Below are positions 23,927-35,274 of a stretch of 64,000 nt of DNA, piece by piece. The translations under genes and the position numbers were made by a program. Positions within the stretch are counted from its first letter, which is position 1. Each line of letters opens with the position of its first letter. Source of the stretch: Sphingomonas xanthus. GTDB taxonomy: Bacteria; Pseudomonadota; Alphaproteobacteria; Sphingomonadales; Sphingomonadaceae. A model generated the notes under the pieces. The model did no database searches. It was not told the DNA's origin and saw only the letters and a program-made list of their open reading frames with translations. Location of the stretch: the NCBI RefSeq assembly GCF_007998985.1, contig NZ_CP041659.1:186001-250000 (forward strand). The letters run 5' to 3'.

Positions 23927-26326
23927 CTAGTGACGAATGGTGGTCTCTTCCCCGCCAACCGAGGGATGAACGACAGGTTCGGTGGCCTGTTCGTCGGGAT
24001 CAGACCACTCGATCGGCACAATCGGCCGAGCGAGCGAGCGCGCCAGGACTTCGTCCACGTGGGCCACCGGGATGATCTCCAAGGCTTCCTTCACCGACTG
24101 CGGAATCTCGGCAAGGTCCTTTTCATTATCCGCCGGAATGAGCACCGTGGTTATGCCGCCGCGCAGAGCCGCCAGCAATTTTTCCTTGAGACCGCCAATC
24201 GGAAGCACCCTGCCCCGTAACGTGACTTCGCCGGTCATCGCCACATCGCGGCGTACCGCAATGCCGGTCAATGTCGAAATCATCGCCGTAACCATGCCGA
24301 TACCCGCTGACGGCCCGTCCTTTGGCACCGCCCCTTCAGGCAAGTGGACGTGAATGTCCTTGCGCGAGAAGATCGACGGCTTCACGCCATAGCTTGGAGA
24401 GCGCGCCTTGACGAAGCTCATCGCCGCCTGGATCGACTCCTGCATCACTTCACCAAGCTTGCCGGTCGTCTTGATCTGACCCTTGCCCGGAACGGTGACG
24501 GCCTCGATCGTCAATAGTTCGCCGCCAACCTCGGTCCACGCCAAGCCGGTCACAGCGCCAATCTGATCCTCTTCCTCGCCGACCCCGTAGCGGTACCGAC
24601 GGACACCGAGAAAATCTCCTACATTCTCTTCGGTTAGGATGATTGCTTCAGACTTGTTCTCAAGAATTTGGCGAAGCGACTTGCGCGCGATCTTGGCGAG
24701 TTCGCGCTCGAGCGTGCGGACCCCGGCCTCCCGCGTATAATGACGGATGACGGAGCGAAGCCCCCCATCGTCAAACTGGAGCTCTTCGTCCTTGAGGCCA
24801 TGCGCCTCGACCTGCTTGGGGATCAGGTGGCGCTTGGCGATCTCGACCTTCTCATCCTCGGTATAACCCTCAAGCCGGATGATCTCCATGCGGTCGAGCA
24901 GCGGCTGCGGCATGTCGAGCGAATTGGCCGTCGTCACGAACATCACATCCGACAGGTCATAGTCGAGTTCGAGATAATGGTCCTGAAACCGACTGTTCTG
25001 CTCCGGGTCGAGGACTTCCAGCAGGGCGGATGCTGGATCGCCGCGGAAATCCTGTCCGAGCTTGTCGATTTCGTCGAGCAGGAACAGCGGGTTGTTGGTC
25101 CCCGCCTTCTTGAGGTTGGCGATGATCTTGCCGGGCAAGGAGCCAATATAGGTCCGGCGGTGACCGCGGATTTCGGCTTCGTCGCGTACGCCGCCGAGCG
25201 ACTGGCGAACGAATTCGCGCCCGGTCGCCTTGGCAATCGAGCGACCAAGCGAGGTCTTGCCGACGCCGGGCGGGCCGACTAGGCACAGGATCGGACCCTT
25301 CAGCCGGTTAGTGCGAGCTTGGACCGCCAGATATTCGACGATCCGGTCCTTGACCTTCTCAAGGGCATAATGATCCTCGTCCAGAACCGCCTGCGCTTCG
25401 GCGATGTCACGCTTTAGCCGGCTCTTCTTGCCCCAGGGCAGGCCGAGCAGCACATCGAGATAATTGCGCGCCACCGTTGCTTCGGCGGACATCGGCGCCA
25501 TTGCCCGTAGCTTCTTCAGTTCGGCATTGGCGCGCGTCTTGGCTTCCTTGGACAGGCGGGTCTTGCGGATCTTGGTCGCAAGCTCGTTAAGCTCGTCGCC
25601 GCCCTCCTCGCCTTCGCCCAACTCGCGCTGGATCGCCTTCAATTGTTCGTTGAGGTAATATTCGCGCTGGGTCTTCTCCATCTGCCGCTTGACGCGGCTG
25701 CGGATCTTCTTCTCCACTTGGAGGACGCCCAGTTCGCCTTCCATGAACGCGAACACCATCTCAAGCCGACGCGCCGGGTGAAGCTCGCCGAGTAGCGCCT
25801 GCTTGTCCGCAACCTTGATCGATAGATTCGACGCGACCGCATCGGCAAGGATCGATGGTTCTTCGATCTCGCCAAGCTGCATCGACGTTTCGGCGGGCAA
25901 CCTTTTGTTGAGCTTCGCGTAATTTTCGAACTGGTCGATCACCGAGCGCATCAGCGCCAGCGCCTCCGGCCCGTCGGCTTCCTGCTCCTCGACCAGCTCC
26001 ACCTCGGCAACCTGGTGGCCGTCGACTTCCGACAAGTCGACCAAACGCGCCCGCTGGACGCCTTCAACAAGGACGCGAACGGTCCCATCGGGCAGTTTCA
26101 GCAACTGCATGGCGGTAGCGATTACGCCAAGATCGTAGAGCGCGTCGCGATCGGGATCGTCCTCGCTCGGGTCGAGCTGGGCAACCAGGAACAGCTCCTT
26201 GTCGGCTGCCATCGCGGTTTCCAATGCGGCGACCGATTTCTCGCGGCCAACGAACAGCGGCACGATGCGATGCGGGAAGACGACAATGTCGCGAAGCGGA
26301 AGGACAGGAAGAGTACGGCTTTTCAT
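23927..26326 (-). CDS. lon: Lon ATP-dependent protease
   Basis: 799 residues: an N-terminal substrate-binding domain (LPVLPLRDIVVFPH), a long coiled helix, an AAA+ module with Walker A GPPGVGKTS and Walker B LFLLDEID, and a C-terminal Ser-Lys protease domain with PKDGPSAGIGM and the catalytic Lys in KEKLLAA. It degrades misfolded and regulatory proteins, including cell-cycle factors in alphaproteobacteria. Part of the clpP-clpX-lon-hup block. Confidence 0.98.
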   Translation of the reverse strand: MKSRTLPVLPLRDIVVFPHRIVPLFVGREKSVAALETAMAADKELFLVAQLDPSEDDPDRDALYDLGVIATAMQLLKLPDGTVRVLVEGVQRARLVDLSEVDGHQVAEVELVEEQEADGPEALALMRSVIDQFENYAKLNKRLPAETSMQLGEIEEPSILADAVASNLSIKVADKQALLGELHPARRLEMVFAFMEGELGVLQVEKKIRSRVKRQMEKTQREYYLNEQLKAIQRELGEGEEGGDELNELATKIRKTRLSKEAKTRANAELKKLRAMAPMSAEATVARNYLDVLLGLPWGKKSRLKRDIAEAQAVLDEDHYALEKVKDRIVEYLAVQARTNRLKGPILCLVGPPGVGKTSLGRSIAKATGREFVRQSLGGVRDEAEIRGHRRTYIGSLPGKIIANLKKAGTNNPLFLLDEIDKLGQDFRGDPASALLEVLDPEQNSRFQDHYLELDYDLSDVMFVTTANSLDMPQPLLDRMEIIRLEGYTEDEKVEIAKRHLIPKQVEAHGLKDEELQFDDGGLRSVIRHYTREAGVRTLERELAKIARKSLRQILENKSEAIILTEENVGDFLGVRRYRYGVGEEEDQIGAVTGLAWTEVGGELLTIEAVTVPGKGQIKTTGKLGEVMQESIQAAMSFVKARSPSYGVKPSIFSRKDIHVHLPEGAVPKDGPSAGIGMVTAMISTLTGIAVRRDVAMTGEVTLRGRVLPIGGLKEKLLAALRGGITTVLIPADNEKDLAEIPQSVKEALEIIPVAHVDEVLARSLARPIVPIEWSDPDEQATEPVVHPSVGGEETTIRH

Positions 26327-26365
26327 GGCCGCTATATGGGCGGCCTCATCCCGTCGCGCAATGAA

Positions 26366-26893
26366 TCACGAGGTGCTTTGTCCAAATGCGACGAGCAGTC
26401 CGGGAATTAGGTTCTGCATGGCGTGGGTCGCCGCAGCGATGCCGACACCTGCCCAGAAGCCGCGCTGGCGCCAAACGACATAGAGGGTCGAAAAGATAAG
26501 GAATGGCCACCAGATGACCAAGCCCCAGCCGATCGCTTGCGCCGAATGGAGCGCGCCCCAGCCCACCGCGCTTAACAGGATTGCAGCTGCGGGCGGCATC
26601 AGGCGAACGAATATCGCCAGCGCCGCGGCCATCGCCAGGGTTTCGACCAGCGGTGCGAACACCACCAGCAGCAGGAAGGCGACAGGGCCCTGCAGCGGGA
26701 ACTCGGGCGCCGGGAGCGATGGCGCGACCAGCCTTGAAATACCCGCAAGAATCAGGCTTCCGCTGATGCTGAGAAGCCAGCCGATCAGGATCGCCCGCCC
26801 GGGATTGCGCGGCTCTCGGATGGCGGCCGGCAGGATTTTTAGGAAGCTGTCGTCAAGCAACCGCGCCGACGCGGGCGCCGGGACCGACCCCAC
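26366..26893 (-). CDS. CPBP-like membrane protein with degenerate protease motif
   Basis: 175 residues, about five membrane helices. The layout resembles CAAX/bacteriocin-processing (CPBP) proteases: VFAPLVETLAMA where active members have EExxxR, then ALHSAQAIGWG and ATHAMQN with the two histidines. The second Glu and the Arg of the first motif are missing, so activity is doubtful. The GTG start follows the clpX stop by two bases without a clear ribosome site, suggesting coupling to clpX. Confidence 0.65.
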   Translation of the reverse strand: MGSVPAPASARLLDDSFLKILPAAIREPRNPGRAILIGWLLSISGSLILAGISRLVAPSLPAPEFPLQGPVAFLLLVVFAPLVETLAMAAALAIFVRLMPPAAAILLSAVGWGALHSAQAIGWGLVIWWPFLIFSTLYVVWRQRGFWAGVGIAAATHAMQNLIPGLLVAFGQSTS

Positions 26894-26895
26894 TA

Positions 26896-28182
<1,287 letters not shown>

Positions 28183-28338
28183 ATCATCCCTTGTCTTCAT
28201 TACCGGCCGCAGGGCGGCCGCCCGGTCATGCTAAACCGGTTTATCGCACAATCAAACTAGCAGATGCGTTAACGCGCTGCCCCACCGTAAGTGCCTGTCC
28301 CAAATATGGAACGCAAGGTTGGCTACGGCAAGGGCGAA

Positions 28339-28365
28339 GAGCCCGGACCAAGCGCGGTCCGGCTC
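28339..28365 (-). other. Stem-loop between clpP and clpX
   Basis: Ten paired bases (GAGCC-GGACC / GGTCC-GGCTC) with one bulged C and a six-base loop, 23-49 bases downstream of the clpP stop. There is no good T-run on the minus strand, so it may be a leaky terminator or an mRNA-stabilising end separating clpP from clpX levels. Confidence 0.4.
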
Positions 28366-28387
28366 AAATACCTAGGTTCGGGTTCGC

Positions 28388-29041
28388 TCAGGCGGGCGTT
28401 ATGTCCGCCGCGCCCGTCCTGTCGCCATCGCTGAGGTCGGGCCTGCGGTCAAACACTTCGTCGATCAGCCCCCAGGCCTTGGCCTCGTCGGCCTCCAGGA
28501 ACTTGTCGCGATCCATCGCCTTTTCGACTTCTTCGATCGGCTGGCCGGTATATTTGGCGTAAAGCGAGTTCAGGCGGGTGCGCATACGCAGGATTTCGCG
28601 CGCCTGGATTTCGATATCGGACGCCATGCCCTGCGCGCCGCCGGACGGCTGGTGGACCATTATGCGACTGTTGGTCAGCGCGATCCGCATACCCGGCTCG
28701 CCCGCCGCCAGCAGGAAGCTCCCCATCGACGCGGCTTGGCCGATGCAGACCGTGCTGACCTTCGGACGGATATATTGCATCGTGTCGTGGATCGCGAGAC
28801 CGGCGGTCACGACGCCGCCAGGCGAATTGATGTACATGAAGATGTCCTTCTTCGGGTTCTCGGACTCGAGGAAGAGCAGCTGGGCGGTGATCAGCGAGGC
28901 CATATGGTCCTCGATGGGGCCGGTGATGAAGACGATCCGTTCCCGCAACAGCCGCGAATAGATGTCGAAGCTGCGTTCGCCCCGGTTCGATTGTTCGATG
29001 ACGATGGGGACGAGGGCGGAAACAATGTCTTGATGATCCAT
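28388..29041 (-). CDS. clpP: ClpP, serine protease subunit
   Basis: 217 residues. The catalytic serine is in GQAASMGS, the histidine in MVHQPSGG, and the third residue in the [13 protein letters not shown] region. It forms the tetradecameric chamber used by ClpX. Directly upstream of clpX; in E. coli tig precedes it, but here a receptor and a glycosyltransferase intervene. Confidence 0.97.
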   Translation of the reverse strand: MDHQDIVSALVPIVIEQSNRGERSFDIYSRLLRERIVFITGPIEDHMASLITAQLLFLESENPKKDIFMYINSPGGVVTAGLAIHDTMQYIRPKVSTVCIGQAASMGSFLLAAGEPGMRIALTNSRIMVHQPSGGAQGMASDIEIQAREILRMRTRLNSLYAKYTGQPIEEVEKAMDRDKFLEADEAKAWGLIDEVFDRRPDLSDGDRTGAADITPA

Positions 29042-29107
29042 GGGGGTAACCGGTCCTTGCGTTGTGTGCGCCCTACATCGGGCCGAAACCGCGCGTGTTC
29101 AAGCAGC

Positions 29108-29148
29108 GAAATAAAGGAAAAGGGCGACCCGCGCGAGCGGGCCGCCCT
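29108..29148 (-). terminator. Intrinsic terminator of the TonB receptor gene
   Basis: On the minus strand a stem AGGGCG-CCCGC / GCGGG-CGCCCT (one mismatch, loop of four) is followed by TTTTCCTTTATTT. It lies 30 bases after the receptor stop. Confidence 0.75.
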
Positions 29149-29177
29149 CCCCCGTTATGCAGTGCCGAAGGCCCGCG

Positions 29178-32033
29178 TTACATTTTCACGGTTGCTCGGG
29201 CGTAAAGGTAGCGGCCCGGAACATCATGCGCAGATACCGCGAAATTGTTGGTTTCGCAGCTGATGCAGCCCGGAGTCTTCACGTCGAACAGGTTGTTGAC
29301 GCCAAGAGCGAAGCCGAAATTGTCGGCAAAGCTCGGCGCGAACCAGCGCAGCTGAACGTCGGTATAGAACACCGAATCCAGCTTGTTGCCGGTGGTCCCG
29401 TCGTCCAGCTTGGAGACGTAGCGACCGGTGACCGAGGCCCCGAAATTGGTCAGGTCCCAATCGATCGTGCCGACCGATTTCCACTTCGGATAGGCCTGCG
29501 ATGGTGCGCCGACCTCCGTTCCCTCGCGGCTCAGTTTCTGCAAGCCGGTGGTGGTTGGAACAAACACGTCGAAGTTGCGGAGGAAGGTGTTGTTCCAGGT
29601 CAGGTTGAACTTGCCAGCCCCGGTCCGGATGTTGCGATAGGCCAGATTGACGTCCCAGCCGTGAGTCCGAATTGCCGCGATGTTCTGCAGCAATCCCGAA
29701 ATTTCGGTCAGCTCGCCGTTGACCCGCGTCGTCAGTGCGCAAGAGGACGGGTCATTGTTGACGACGCAATTCACCAGCGTGACGTTGGCATTGATCGTCT
29801 GGATCGCATCCTTCAGGCGGATTTGATACCAGTTCGCTTCCACCGAGAAACCGGGGAGGAAGCGCGGGCTGAACACGCCGCCCACGACCCAGCTCTTCGA
29901 TGTTTCCGGTTGCAGATCCTCATTGCCACCAACCACGACCGAGATTTGCGGATTGGCCTGCGAATAGCTGCCATCGGCGGGAACGCCGAGTGCAATGCAG
30001 TTGGCCCGCACTTGAGGGTTGTTGGAAAAACGCTGCGGCTGGTTGTTGGTGGCATGCGACGAACAAGGGTCGTTGAGCGTCTGGTCAAAACGCGACTGGC
30101 TGCCGAACAGTTCACCGATCTGCGGCGCCCGGAAGCCCTGCGCCCAGGATGCGCGGAGCCGGAGGTCGGGAACCGGCTTCCAGTTGAGCCCGGCCTTGAA
30201 CGTCGTCGGAGAGCCAAGTCCGCGCGAATAGTCGGAGAAGCGCACCGCGCCGGTCAACTCAAGCGCATCGACGAAGGGCATGTCGGCAAGCAGCGGCGCG
30301 CTGACTTCCGCATAGGCTTCCCGCACGCTGTAGCTGCCTCGAGTCGGCAAAGCCGGAATGTCGGAGCTGAAGCCGGCGGCGACGACAGGATCGGGATCGA
30401 AACGTCCCTTGAGCTTGCGATATTCCACGCCGACAGCGACCCCTAGCGGGCCGCCCGGAAGATCGAACAGGCTTCCCGAGAGGTTGCCCGTCGCATCGAA
30501 CACCTTCTGCTCGCTGCTGTCGTTCTGGATGAAGGTGACATAGTCGAGCATGTCTTGGGTGATGGACCCGGCGCCGCCGAACAGGTTGAAGGGCACGCAA
30601 CCTGTCGTCGCCTGGCAAGTCGCCAATGGCCCAAGCGCGGTCCGCAGCCGGCCGGAGTGAATGTTTCCAAGCATCCGCTGCTTGGCCTTGTTCCGGCCAT
30701 AGGCCGCGTTGACATCCCAGAACCAGCTGCGACCGCCAAGGTCGAAACTGCCATCAAGCGTCGCGGTGCCGTACCGCGTATCGACGGTCTGGTTGAACCG
30801 ACGGGGCCCCCCTTCGACGAACCGCCGGAGGATGAAGCGGGTGTTGCTGGAATCCAGATCGACTCCGAACGGGTTATAGGGGTTGGTGTCGTCGATAACG
30901 ATCGAGCTGAGCACCGGAGTAAGGCCCGAAGCGACCCCCACACCGAACGGCAGCGGAGCGGCCTGGTTCTTCGATTTGCGGCGGTTCCACAGGGCCTTGG
31001 CCGAAAAGTTGATCCTCTCCGCCAATTCATACTTCAGATTGGCGAAGGCACCGTAGCGCTCAAGCGGAACCTGCAGCAGGTTGAATGGGCCGAAATTGAA
31101 CCGGTCCGCCGGGTCGGCGAATGGCCGGAAGTCGGCAAGCGTCGGCGTAGTTCCCGGCGGGACCGGCGCGATCAGGGTCAGGTCCTGGCCAAGCACGGCG
31201 TAACGGCCATTAGGCAGAAAGCCCGAACAGCCGCCATCGGCGCAGCTTTCCGAATAGGGGTTCGGAAACCGGCTGATCGCGCGATTGGCGGTCGAGACAG
31301 CGCCTTGCTTGACGAAATTGCCGCCTACGACGAGGTCGAGCGGGCCATTGCTTCCATTGCCCCAGCTCAGCTGGTAATTCTGGGTGAAGCCATCGCCGAC
31401 ATCGTAGCCGCCCCATTGCGCGCTGCCGGCAAATCCGGCCTGACGCTTCTTGGTAATGATGTTGACCACGCCGGCGATCGCGTCCGAGCCGTAAATGGCA
31501 GACGCGCCGTCCTGGAGGACTTCGATGCGCTCTATCGCGCTTTCGGGGATGGAGTTGAGGTCAGTTGACCCGGGTACACCCGATGCGGACGCGCCGTTCA
31601 CGTAGCGAATGCCGTCAACAAGCACGAGCACTCGTCGCGAACCGAGGTAGCGAAGATCAATCTCCGCGGCACCGGCACCGACGCCGCCCCCGTCCGGCGG
31701 ATTGCCGAGATTACCCGAATTGTTGATCTTGCTGTTGAGACCGCCACCCGAACTGGGCAGGCGCTGAAGCACATCGTTGACCGAATTCAGGCCCGTCTTG
31801 GCCATATCTTCCTGGTCGACGAAAATGATCGGCTGTTCCTGCGACAACGGGTCGCGGCGGATGCGTGAACCGGTGACAACAATTTCGCCCGCGACTGTCG
31901 GTTCGGTGGCCGTCGAGGACGGCGTTTCCGATGCGTCGGGTGGAGGCAAGGTACTTTGTGCTGCCGCGGCACTGCCGGTCACCAATGCGAGAATGGCGGC
32001 GCCATCGCGAAGCGTCCTGTGGAAACGACCCAT
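29178..32033 (-). CDS. TonB-dependent outer-membrane receptor
   Basis: 951 residues: a signal peptide ending in AAAAQ, a TonB-box-like [10 protein letters not shown] (about 50-59), a plug domain (about 65-190) with [30 protein letters not shown], and a 22-strand beta barrel. Paired cysteines in loops ([26 protein letters not shown]) are typical of a large sphingomonad receptor subfamily. The substrate is unknown. The final residue is Met rather than the usual Phe/Trp. AGGGAGA precedes the ATG, and TATACT about 50 bases upstream is a candidate -10 element. It has its own terminator, so it is probably a single-gene unit. Confidence 0.93.
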   Translation of the reverse strand: MGRFHRTLRDGAAILALVTGSAAAAQSTLPPPDASETPSSTATEPTVAGEIVVTGSRIRRDPLSQEQPIIFVDQEDMAKTGLNSVNDVLQRLPSSGGGLNSKINNSGNLGNPPDGGGVGAGAAEIDLRYLGSRRVLVLVDGIRYVNGASASGVPGSTDLNSIPESAIERIEVLQDGASAIYGSDAIAGVVNIITKKRQAGFAGSAQWGGYDVGDGFTQNYQLSWGNGSNGPLDLVVGGNFVKQGAVSTANRAISRFPNPYSESCADGGCSGFLPNGRYAVLGQDLTLIAPVPPGTTPTLADFRPFADPADRFNFGPFNLLQVPLERYGAFANLKYELAERINFSAKALWNRRKSKNQAAPLPFGVGVASGLTPVLSSIVIDDTNPYNPFGVDLDSSNTRFILRRFVEGGPRRFNQTVDTRYGTATLDGSFDLGGRSWFWDVNAAYGRNKAKQRMLGNIHSGRLRTALGPLATCQATTGCVPFNLFGGAGSITQDMLDYVTFIQNDSSEQKVFDATGNLSGSLFDLPGGPLGVAVGVEYRKLKGRFDPDPVVAAGFSSDIPALPTRGSYSVREAYAEVSAPLLADMPFVDALELTGAVRFSDYSRGLGSPTTFKAGLNWKPVPDLRLRASWAQGFRAPQIGELFGSQSRFDQTLNDPCSSHATNNQPQRFSNNPQVRANCIALGVPADGSYSQANPQISVVVGGNEDLQPETSKSWVVGGVFSPRFLPGFSVEANWYQIRLKDAIQTINANVTLVNCVVNNDPSSCALTTRVNGELTEISGLLQNIAAIRTHGWDVNLAYRNIRTGAGKFNLTWNNTFLRNFDVFVPTTTGLQKLSREGTEVGAPSQAYPKWKSVGTIDWDLTNFGASVTGRYVSKLDDGTTGNKLDSVFYTDVQLRWFAPSFADNFGFALGVNNLFDVKTPGCISCETNNFAVSAHDVPGRYLYARATVKM

Positions 32034-32143
32034 CCAGTTTTCTCCCTGTTAAACAAAAAGCGGATAAAGCTTTCTTGCTGACGAGAGAGAGTATAAAACT
32101 GTTGGGCGCAGGAATAGCTGGGTGCTTTATTTGGCTCTGACTG

Positions 32144-33082
32144 TTACTTTCCTGCAACAACCGGTGCGGAATAGGCTAGATAGGCAAGTCGTCTGACTTC
32201 GCGCCGCCCACGGGTCACCGTATCGAGGATTAGCCCCGCAAAGAATCCAAGGACTGCAACAATCACCATGCCGGTGACCAGAATTGCGGTCGGCAAGCGG
32301 GGCACGAGTCCGGTGTCGAGGTAGGTCAGGAGCAAAGGCACCGACAGTATTAGTGCCGCAGCCATCATCAAGGCGGCGATGCCGCCATAGAAAAGCACCG
32401 GTCGCTCGACGCGGTACAATGTGCCGATGGTCTTCAGGATGCGCCAGCCGTCGCGATAGGTCGACAGTTTCGACGCCGAGCCTTCGGGCCGCGCCCCATA
32501 AACGGTGGGAATCTCGCCAACCGGCATTTTCAGTTCCAAGGCATGGACGCTGATCTCGGTCTCGATCTCGAAGCCCTCGGACAGGACCGGAAAGCTTTTG
32601 ACGAACCGTCGCGAAAAGGCCCGATAGCCGGAAAAAATGTCGGTGAAGCTTCGCCCGAAAAGGCGCGCGAGCAATCCGGTGAAGATCCGATTGCCCAGCA
32701 CATGACCGCCGCGATAGGCCTCGGCGATTTCATGCTGGCGGGTCCCGACCACCATGTCGAGCTGGTCTTCCACCAGCAGCTTGACCATGTCCGGCGCGGC
32801 CTTGGGATCGTAGGTCAGGTCTCCATCGGCCATGACATAAACATCGGCATCGACGTCGGCGAACATCCGGCGCACGACATGTCCTTTGCCTTGCTGCCCT
32901 TCCGAGCGGACAACGGCGCCAGCGGCCCGCGCGACCTCTATCGTTCGATCGCTGCTATTATTGTCGTAGACGTAGATTGTCGCCGAGGGTAGAGCCGAGC
33001 GGAAGCCGGCGATCGTCTTCGCGACCGCCGCTTCCTCATTGTAGCAAGGCAGGAGGACGGCGATCCGCAACATGTCGTCCAT
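32144..33082 (-). CDS. Family 2 glycosyltransferase, membrane-anchored (DPM/GtrB-like)
   Basis: 312 residues: a GT-A domain (about 5-225) starting RIAVLLPCYNEE, with the metal-binding MADGDLTYD (DxD-like) and a QGKGHVVRRMF acceptor loop, then two C-terminal membrane helices (about 235-300). It probably transfers a sugar to a polyprenyl phosphate or other lipid carrier. GGGGGGA supports the ATG at 33082. It lies between tig and the TonB receptor, with no other polysaccharide genes nearby. Confidence 0.88.
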   Translation of the reverse strand: MDDMLRIAVLLPCYNEEAAVAKTIAGFRSALPSATIYVYDNNSSDRTIEVARAAGAVVRSEGQQGKGHVVRRMFADVDADVYVMADGDLTYDPKAAPDMVKLLVEDQLDMVVGTRQHEIAEAYRGGHVLGNRIFTGLLARLFGRSFTDIFSGYRAFSRRFVKSFPVLSEGFEIETEISVHALELKMPVGEIPTVYGARPEGSASKLSTYRDGWRILKTIGTLYRVERPVLFYGGIAALMMAAALILSVPLLLTYLDTGLVPRLPTAILVTGMVIVAVLGFFAGLILDTVTRGRREVRRLAYLAYSAPVVAGK

Positions 33083-33179
33083 CAAATCCCCCCAAAAGCT
33101 GCCGGCCAAACGGTCGAGGCCCGCCTCTCCCGCTGCTTAGAGAGGAAAGAGGGGCTTCGACAAGCTAGGCCGAAGCGCC

Positions 33180-34730
33180 TTACTTCTTCTTGGCGGCTGG
33201 TTTCTTGGCGGCGGCCTTGGCCGGTTCGGCTTTCTTTGGTTCCGCCTTCTCGGACTTGGCAGCAGCGGACTTCTTGGCCGCCGGCTTTTCAGCCTTGGCG
33301 GGCGCATCGGCCTTCTTCGCGGCAGGCTTTTTCGCTGCAGCCTTCTTGGCCGGCTTCGCCTCGCCATGGTCATGGCCGCAACCGGGCCCATGGACATGGC
33401 CTTCCTCGCTTTCGAGGTCCGCTTCTAGCTCGGCACGGGTTACCGAACGCTCGCTGATCTCCGCCTTGGAGAAAAGGAAATCGACGACCTTGTCCTCATA
33501 AAGCGGGGCACGAAGCTGGGCGGCGGCCATCGGATTTTGCTGAAGGTAACGGATGAACGCGTCGCGGTCCTTGGGCTGGTATTGCGCTGCAGCCTGGCCG
33601 ATCAGCCGGTTCATTTCCTGCTGGCTGACCTCAATGCCGTTGGCCGCACCGATCTCGCTGAGCAACAGGCCAAGGCGCACTCGGCGCACGGCAATGTCGC
33701 GATAATCGGCGGCGTCGCCCTCGATTTCCTTAAGCGCCGCTTCGGGATCCGCTTCATGGCTGGCTTCGTGGCGAAGCTGGGCCATGATATTCTCATATTC
33801 GGCGTCGACCATTGACGGCGGGACCTCGAAATCATGATCCGCGGCGAGCTGGTCGAGGAGGCGGCGCTTCATGTGCGTGCGGGTCAGACCGTTCAGTTCC
33901 TGCTGCTGCTGGTCCTTGATCAACCCCTTGAGCTGCGCCAAGTCATTGAGCCCGAGCTGCTTCGCGAAATCGTCGTCGAGCTTGGTCTCGCCGGCGACCT
34001 TCACTTCCTTGACCTTGATATCGAAGGTCGCAGCCTGGCCCTTGAGGTCCTCCGCCGGATAGTCGGCGGGGAACGTCACGTTCAGCTGCTTTTCGTCGCC
34101 GACCTTGACGCCTTCCAGCTGGTCTTCGAAGCCCGGGATCAGTTGGCCCGAACCGAGCACCACGATCATGTCCTCGCCGGTACCGCCGTCGAAAGCGACG
34201 CCGTCGACCTTGCCTGCGAAGTCGATAACGACCTGGTCGCCCTTCGCCGCCTTGTGACCCTTCTTGGCGGGCTCGAAGCGGGTTTGCGACGCGGCCAGCT
34301 GCTTCAGCTGCGCATCGACCGCCTCATCGTCGGTATCGACCGTCAGTCGCTCAAGCTTCAGCCCGTCGGTCTTTGGCGCCGGGACATCGGGGAGGGTTTC
34401 GAGGCGGACATTGATTTCCGCATCCTTGCCGGTCTCATAGCCCTCGTCGAGCTCGACTTCCGGCTGCATCGCCGGGCGGAGCTTCTTGTCCGCCATCAGT
34501 TTCTGGACGCTGTCCTGCACCGCGGTGTTGAGCGCATCGCGCATCAGCGCTTCGCCATGCATCTTGCGGATGAGGTTCGGCGGCACCTTGCCCGGACGGA
34601 AACCTGGCATGCGCACGGTCGGCGCGATGCGCTGGATCTCGCCGTCGACGCGCGCGTCGATGTCCTTGGCGGGAATGGTCAGCTTATAGGCCCGCTTCAG
34701 GCCTTCGTTTTCCGTCTCGACGGTCTTCAT
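33180..34730 (-). CDS. tig: Trigger factor with Lys/Ala-rich C-terminal tail
   Basis: Ribosome-associated chaperone and prolyl isomerase of 516 residues. The N-terminal ribosome-binding domain has the signature PGFRPGKVPPNLI, and the FKBP-type domain (about 155-240) contains FDGGTGEDMIVVLG. A helical chaperone domain follows. Most family members end near 430-450. Here a 73-residue tail (444-516) is added: a His/Cys cluster (GHVHGPGCGHDHGE) and then repeated AAKKPAAKK units rather like histone H1. The ATG at 34730 begins the family N-terminus; longer readings run into the tRNA-Leu gene. Confidence 0.95.
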   Translation of the reverse strand: MKTVETENEGLKRAYKLTIPAKDIDARVDGEIQRIAPTVRMPGFRPGKVPPNLIRKMHGEALMRDALNTAVQDSVQKLMADKKLRPAMQPEVELDEGYETGKDAEINVRLETLPDVPAPKTDGLKLERLTVDTDDEAVDAQLKQLAASQTRFEPAKKGHKAAKGDQVVIDFAGKVDGVAFDGGTGEDMIVVLGSGQLIPGFEDQLEGVKVGDEKQLNVTFPADYPAEDLKGQAATFDIKVKEVKVAGETKLDDDFAKQLGLNDLAQLKGLIKDQQQQELNGLTRTHMKRRLLDQLAADHDFEVPPSMVDAEYENIMAQLRHEASHEADPEAALKEIEGDAADYRDIAVRRVRLGLLLSEIGAANGIEVSQQEMNRLIGQAAAQYQPKDRDAFIRYLQQNPMAAAQLRAPLYEDKVVDFLFSKAEISERSVTRAELEADLESEEGHVHGPGCGHDHGEAKPAKKAAAKKPAAKKADAPAKAEKPAAKKSAAAKSEKAEPKKAEPAKAAAKKPAAKKK

Positions 34731-34792
34731 GGTCACGGCTTTATCCCACTCGAAAAATCTGCTGCGGACGTTCGCGGTTTCCTGTCGGAAAA

Positions 34793-34877
<85 letters not shown>

Positions 34878-34987
34878 GCGGACGTCATTAAGGTGCGGGC
34901 CTATAGCAAGGATCGGCTGCGGGGCAAGAGCGCCGAGACGAGCAACTCCGCGGCCGCGACGGGGTTATCTTATCGAAGGAGCAAGCC

Positions 34988-35158
34988 ATGCAAGACCCGT
35001 CCCAGCCGACCACACCGCCCCAAGAGACGCCGCCACCGCCCTCGCAGCCGGTTCCGCCCGCTTCACCTGCCGAGCCCACGGTCCCTCCCGCCGAGGCACC
35101 AGAACTACCAGGCGACGTCGATATCCCTTCGCCGGGCGCGGTCGCGCGAGGCTGGTGA
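34988..35158 (+). CDS. Proline-rich small protein 1
   Basis: 56-residue reading frame, about 40 percent proline (TTPPQETPPPPSQPVPP...), ending ELPGDVDIPSPGAVARGW. No family recognised. Support: AAGGAG six bases before the ATG, and its TGA overlaps the ATG of the next small frame (TGATG). The extreme composition means chance cannot be excluded. Confidence 0.5.
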   Translation: MQDPSQPTTPPQETPPPPSQPVPPASPAEPTVPPAEAPELPGDVDIPSPGAVARGW

Positions 35159-35274
35159 TGGCCAGCATTCCCCCGCGACCCGGCTCGCCGCCGCCGGCCG
35201 ACGGGCCGGGCGAGGTCCCGCCATTGCCGGGAGAGCCGGAGCCCCCGCCCACGCCCGATCCCGTGAGCGACTAG
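35158..35274 (+). CDS. Proline-rich small protein 2
   Basis: 38-residue frame (MASIPPRPGSPPPADG...TPDPVSD), again Pro/Glu-rich, coupled to the preceding frame by TGATG. It stops on a CTAG that is also the stop of the convergent lipoprotein gene, a junction type seen for proven genes in this window. Function unknown. Confidence 0.45.
   Translation: MASIPPRPGSPPPADGPGEVPPLPGEPEPPPTPDPVSD

Noticed and set aside
29157..30446. A 429-codon plus-strand frame antisense to the TonB receptor
   Set aside because: Shadow of the receptor barrel; it also includes the receptor's terminator side and lacks a start signal.
33183..33401. Lys/Ala repeat region as a separate histone-like gene
   Set aside because: It is in frame with and continuous from the trigger factor, with no internal start or ribosome site.
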